From NCBI GenBank assembly GCA_020850375.1, contig JADZET010000349.1, positions 1 through 17,234 of the forward strand: a DNA stretch of 17,234 nt. The letters run 5' to 3'. The notes under the pieces were generated by a model. That model ran no database searches, was not told the DNA's origin, and worked only from the letters and a program-made list of their open reading frames with translations. The stretch comes from Phycisphaeraceae bacterium (GTDB lineage Bacteria; Planctomycetota; Phycisphaerae; Phycisphaerales; Phycisphaeraceae). The position numbers and the translations under genes are program-made. Positions 14,197 to 17,234 of this stretch are shown in pieces. Numbering within the stretch: the first letter of the stretch is position 1; the number at the start of each line of letters is the position of its first letter.

Positions 14197-15246
14197 TCAC
14201 CCCGACGCCTGAATCGCCGTCGGACATGGCCTGTCGTGGTGTCGCTGCATCCCGAGGCGCATGAACTCTCGGAACGCTTCGGCCGATGCGATCGCCTGCA
14301 CATCGCGTTTAAGATTCGGCCAGGGTTGCACGTGTGGCGAGTACCAGCTCATCCGTTGGCGGATGGTGTTCAGTGCGATCCGCTCACCCCGCAAGCGTAA
14401 GAGGTTCTCGAAGTGGTCGAGGACCAGCCTGGCCCGCTCGGCGCGCGGCAGCGGCTCGGGCAGGCGCCCGGTGGCCAGGTAGTGGGCGGTGTCGCGGAAG
14501 ATCCAGGGTTGGCTGAGCGCCCCGCGGCCGATCATCACGCCGTGGCAGCCCGTGGCGTCGATCATCCGTTTGGCGTCCTGCGGGCATCGCACGTCGCCGT
14601 TGCCGATGACCTTCACCGCCGGATGGTGCTTCGCCATCACTTCGACCACCTCGGCGATGCCGGCGAGCCGGACGCTGCCCCGGAATTTCTGCTCGGTGGT
14701 CCGGCCGTGTACGGTGATGGCCGCGGCGCCGGCGTCGGCCAGGGCGACGGGGAGCGTGCGGGTGATGAACGAGGCGTCGTCCCAGCCCAGACGTATCTTG
14801 CACGTCAGCGGCGTGTTCGAAGGCTCGAGCATGCGAACGATCGCCCGGACGATGTCGATGGCCAGACATGGCTCGCAGAGCAGCTTCGACCCGCCATTCT
14901 TTTTTGTAACCTTGTCGACGGGGCAGCCCATGTTCACGTCGAGGATCGCCGCGCCGTGCTCGACCGCCCAATTCGCGGCCTCGGCCATGATCCCCGGGTC
15001 GCGGCCGTAGAGCTGCATGCACAGCGGTCGATCCTCGGGGCTCGTCGCCGCCAGCCAGAGGGACTTGTGGCTCTGGCTGAGGATCGCCTGCGGGCACAAG
15101 AGGTCCGTGCACGCCAGGCCGACGCCGCCGTGCTGGCCGCGCACCGAGCGCACCACAAGACGGAACGCCAGGTCGCAGTAACCCGCGATCGGCGCCAGCA
15201 GGAGCGGTGTCTCGAGATCGACGTTGCCGATCCGTAGCGGCTGCAT
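14197..15246 (-). CDS. dus: tRNA-dihydrouridine synthase
   Basis: This 349-residue FMN enzyme reduces uridines in the D-loop of tRNA to dihydrouridine, using NADPH. Residues 15-24 (LLLAPIAGYC) begin the TIM barrel with the FMN-binding strand. LDVNMGCPVDKV (102-113) contains the catalytic Cys108. CKIRLGW (149-155) is the conserved Lys-Arg strand. ITVHGRTTEQKFRG (177-190) is the Dus signature, and IGNGDV and GVMIGRGAL (236-244) bind FMN phosphate. Total length fits bacterial Dus proteins, nearest the DusB group. The ATG at 15246 is 22 bases after the recN stop, so it is probably the second gene of a recN-dus operon. It ends just before the shared terminator. Confidence 0.95.
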   Translation of the reverse strand: MQPLRIGNVDLETPLLLAPIAGYCDLAFRLVVRSVRGQHGGVGLACTDLLCPQAILSQSHKSLWLAATSPEDRPLCMQLYGRDPGIMAEAANWAVEHGAAILDVNMGCPVDKVTKKNGGSKLLCEPCLAIDIVRAIVRMLEPSNTPLTCKIRLGWDDASFITRTLPVALADAGAAAITVHGRTTEQKFRGSVRLAGIAEVVEVMAKHHPAVKVIGNGDVRCPQDAKRMIDATGCHGVMIGRGALSQPWIFRDTAHYLATGRLPEPLPRAERARLVLDHFENLLRLRGERIALNTIRQRMSWYSPHVQPWPNLKRDVQAIASAEAFREFMRLGMQRHHDRPCPTAIQASG

Positions 15247-15268
15247 GCCTCTATCTTACCGCCGAGCC

Positions 15269-17017
15269 TCACCGACCCGCCGCGTGCAGGAGCTCCTCGG
15301 CCTGCAGGCGAGTCGTCTTGGTGACGTTCTTGCCCGCGAGCATCTCGGCCAGTTCATCCACGCGCGGGTCACCCGTCAGGACCTCCACGCTCGTCCTGGT
15401 CTGCTTCCGGGGGCCGTCGACGTCCTTGCGGATGCGGAAGTGCCTGTCGGCGAAGGCGGCGATCTGAGGCAGGTGGGTGATGCACAGGACCTGGTGCCGT
15501 TGGCTGCTCTTCTGGGCCGGCTTGCCACGCTTGGGCTTGGGCGCGGCCCCGTCGCCGGTCAGGGCGTGGAGCTTGCGGCCGATGACGGTGCCCATGCGCC
15601 CGCCGATGTTGGCGTCGATTTCGTCGAAGACCAGCACGCTCACGCGATCGTTGCCGGCGAGGATGGACTTGATCGCCAGCATGACGCGCGACAGCTCACC
15701 CCCGGAGGCGATCTTGCGAAGTGGGCGGGCCGGCTGGCCGGGGTTCGGGCGGACCATCATCTCCACGGCTTCGAGACCGCTGGCGGCGTCCTCCTGCGGC
15801 AGGAGGTCAACCATGAACTGCGACTCGGCCATGCCCAGCTCGGCCAGCTCCTTCTCGACCAGGGGACGTAGCTTCGTCGCGGCGGCCTGGCGCGCCTTGG
15901 TGAGCTTCCCGCCTACGTCCGCCAATTCCGCCCGCCACCCGGCGATCTGCTGATCGATCTGGCTGACGTCGGCGTCCTGGGCGCGCAGGTCCTTGAGCTG
16001 GGCCTCAATCTCGTCGCGCAGGACGAGCACGGCGGCCAGCGGGTCCTGGCCCGGGCCGGCGGCGGTGGCATACTTGGCGATCAGCCGGTTGAGCGTGTTC
16101 AGGCGTGCCTCGACCTCGCCGAGCTCCTCGGGTTCGAGGTCCAGACGGTCAACGTATCGCGCGAGGTCCATCGCGGCGTCCTGGAGCGTATGCACGCTGG
16201 ACGTGACCTGCTGGGACGGATCATTGAGCCGGTCGTCGATCTCAGCCAACTGTTCGAGGACGTGCCCCATGGCTCGCAGGCGTTCGAGGATCGCCCCCTG
16301 GGCCTCGTAGAGGGCCGCGTAGACCTGCCCGGCCTCGCGCTTGAGCTTCTGGACGTTCGAGAGCCGACGGTGGCGGTCCTTGAGCTCGTCGAACTCGCCG
16401 GCCACTGGGGCGGCGGTGTCGATCTCCTGGGCCTGGAATTCAAGCAGTTCGATCTGCTGCCGGCGCAGGCTCGCGCCCTGGCGCAGCTCCGCCGCCCGGC
16501 GCGTGGCCTCGCCAACCTGCCGGTGCAGGAGTGAATACTTATCGCAGAGCTCCTCACAGCCGGCGAAGGCGTCGAGGATGAGCAATTGGTTCGAGGGCTT
16601 GAGCAAGAACTGGTGGTCGTGCTGCCCGTGCACGTCCACGAGCAGTTCACCGACCGCTTTGACCATCGCGGCCGTCGCCGGCATGCCGTTGGCCGAGAAG
16701 CTCGACCGGCCCGAGGCGTGCAGCTTGCGCGTCAGCAGCAACTGTTCACCGGCCGCGAGCGTCTGGTCCAGAAGCTCGCTCACCGCCGAGGCCGTCATCT
16801 CGTCGCGCAATTCGAAGACGCCCGACACCCGCGACTCTTCGGCCCCGGGACGCAGGTAGTCCGTCCCGCTGCGCAGCCCCAGCAGGATCTCGAACGCTCC
16901 GAGCACCAGGCTCTTGCCCGCGCCGGTCTGGCCGGTGAAGCAGTTGAGACCATCGTGGAACTCCAGATGGGCCTCTTCGATCACCGCCAGGTTCGAGATG
17001 TGCAGTTCACGGAGCAT
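15269..17017 (-). CDS. recN: DNA repair protein RecN
   Basis: RecN is an SMC-like ATPase that helps repair double-strand breaks, bringing DNA ends together and promoting RecA loading. This 582-residue copy has the Walker A motif GQTGAGKS (29-36), a long coiled-coil middle region (about 150-400) rich in Glu, Leu and Arg, the ABC signature IASGGELSRVMLAIK (436-450), Walker B VLVFDEIDANIGG (461-473) and the D/H-loop CITHLPQIAAFAD (512-524). Between Walker B and the H-loop, residues 487-507 form a Lys/Pro-rich insert (PKPKRGKPAQK) not usual in the family. The ATG at 17017 has no clear Shine-Dalgarno. It is followed 22 bases on by dus. Confidence 0.97.
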   Translation of the reverse strand: MLRELHISNLAVIEEAHLEFHDGLNCFTGQTGAGKSLVLGAFEILLGLRSGTDYLRPGAEESRVSGVFELRDEMTASAVSELLDQTLAAGEQLLLTRKLHASGRSSFSANGMPATAAMVKAVGELLVDVHGQHDHQFLLKPSNQLLILDAFAGCEELCDKYSLLHRQVGEATRRAAELRQGASLRRQQIELLEFQAQEIDTAAPVAGEFDELKDRHRRLSNVQKLKREAGQVYAALYEAQGAILERLRAMGHVLEQLAEIDDRLNDPSQQVTSSVHTLQDAAMDLARYVDRLDLEPEELGEVEARLNTLNRLIAKYATAAGPGQDPLAAVLVLRDEIEAQLKDLRAQDADVSQIDQQIAGWRAELADVGGKLTKARQAAATKLRPLVEKELAELGMAESQFMVDLLPQEDAASGLEAVEMMVRPNPGQPARPLRKIASGGELSRVMLAIKSILAGNDRVSVLVFDEIDANIGGRMGTVIGRKLHALTGDGAAPKPKRGKPAQKSSQRHQVLCITHLPQIAAFADRHFRIRKDVDGPRKQTRTSVEVLTGDPRVDELAEMLAGKNVTKTTRLQAEELLHAAGR

Positions 17018-17057
17018 GGCTGATCGTGGGGTGCGGGGCGGGCGTCAGGTCCGCCTA

Positions 17058-17087
17058 TTTTAAAACCCAGGCATGAACATGCCTGGG
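17058..17087 (-). terminator. Intrinsic terminator of the tRNA-Leu gene
   Basis: Read on the minus strand, CCCAGGCATG and CATGCCTGGG (arms within 17066-17087, two-base centre) form a ten-pair perfect stem, followed by TTTT. It lies 30 bases past the tRNA 3' end. A smaller stem CCCC/GGGG at 17098-17110 precedes it. This insulates recN from tRNA transcription. Confidence 0.75.
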
Positions 17088-17117
17088 CTTGATGAATCCC
17101 CTTGCAGGGGGTCTTAA

Positions 17118-17203
17118 TGCGGCCGAGAGGACTCGAACCTCCAAGGGATTTGACTCCCACCAGCACCTCAAGCTGGCGCGTCTGCCAATTTCGCCACGGC
17201 CGC
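17118..17203 (-). tRNA. tRNA-Leu(GAG)
   Basis: The 86-base gene folds as a type II (long variable arm) tRNA. The acceptor arm is GCGGCCG with CGGCCGC. The anticodon stem CCAGC/GCTGG encloses loop TTGAGGT, so the anticodon is GAG (plus-strand 17167-17169), reading CUC and CUU leucine codons. The long variable arm GGGA/TCCC and a T arm GGAGG/CCTCT with TTCGAGT confirm the leucine class. The discriminator is A, as expected for leucine. CCA is not encoded: TTA follows the discriminator, so CCA must be added by the nucleotidyltransferase. Confidence 0.95.
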
Positions 17204-17234
17204 GGCTTGCTCGGGGAAACCAGGCCGGCTCGTC

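Noticed and set aside
14413..15237. Plus-strand ORF of 274 residues
   Set aside because: Antisense shadow of the dus gene.
17066..17087. CRISPR-like or IS-end palindrome
   Set aside because: It is a single hairpin followed by TTTT on the minus strand and lies where a tRNA terminator is expected.

Overview
The window looks like chromosomal DNA of a high-GC planctomycete, perhaps of the Phycisphaerae. This is inferred from content, not from any database match. The pointers are an ECF sigma factor fused to a DUF1080/LamG-like domain, two adjacent bactofilins, a PEP-CTERM protein, a sulfatase of the heparan-N-sulfatase type, an exported HEAT-repeat protein, and many starts without a clear Shine-Dalgarno. 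No phage, plasmid, IS element or CRISPR array was seen.

Left part (about 1-4750), all minus strand. In transcription order it carries an ECF sigma factor with a C-terminal concanavalin-like domain (sigma stop at 3554), a 226-bp gap with a short Tat-signal-like ORF, a 617-residue protein joining an unfamiliar beta-rich half to a DUF4037 nucleotidyltransferase-like half, a family 4 uracil-DNA glycosylase, a weak terminator, and a small Trp-rich hypothetical protein. The sigma gene and the 617-residue gene use visibly more A/T-ending codons than the rest of the window and may have been acquired together.

Centre (4750-8050). A 255-bp divergent intergenic region with a palindrome and direct repeats separates the sigma gene from two plus-strand bactofilins that overlap by TTGA. 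The second bactofilin has an N-terminal zinc ribbon. Its tail overlaps, tail to tail, a minus-strand ComEA-like helix-hairpin-helix protein. That gene lies directly behind a 535-residue GH10-like protein whose canonical catalytic glutamates are missing, which makes it a likely pseudoenzyme.

Right-centre (8050-11520). A GNAT acetyltransferase and an apparently cytoplasmic sulfatase are plus-strand and closely spaced. They are followed by a secreted PEP-CTERM protein and a convergent 154-residue hypothetical.

Right (11520-17234). An intergenic region with a promoter candidate and a C-rich repeat precedes a 731-residue exported HEAT-repeat protein with an inserted receiver-like domain. A strong terminator separates it from the convergent recN-dus pair (DNA repair ATPase, then tRNA-dihydrouridine synthase). 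At the right edge is a tRNA-Leu(GAG) with its own terminator, on the same strand as recN.

The best candidates for undescribed biology are the ECF-DUF1080 / beta-domain-DUF4037 cluster, the dead GH10-like protein paired with ComEA, and the HEAT/pseudoreceiver protein.
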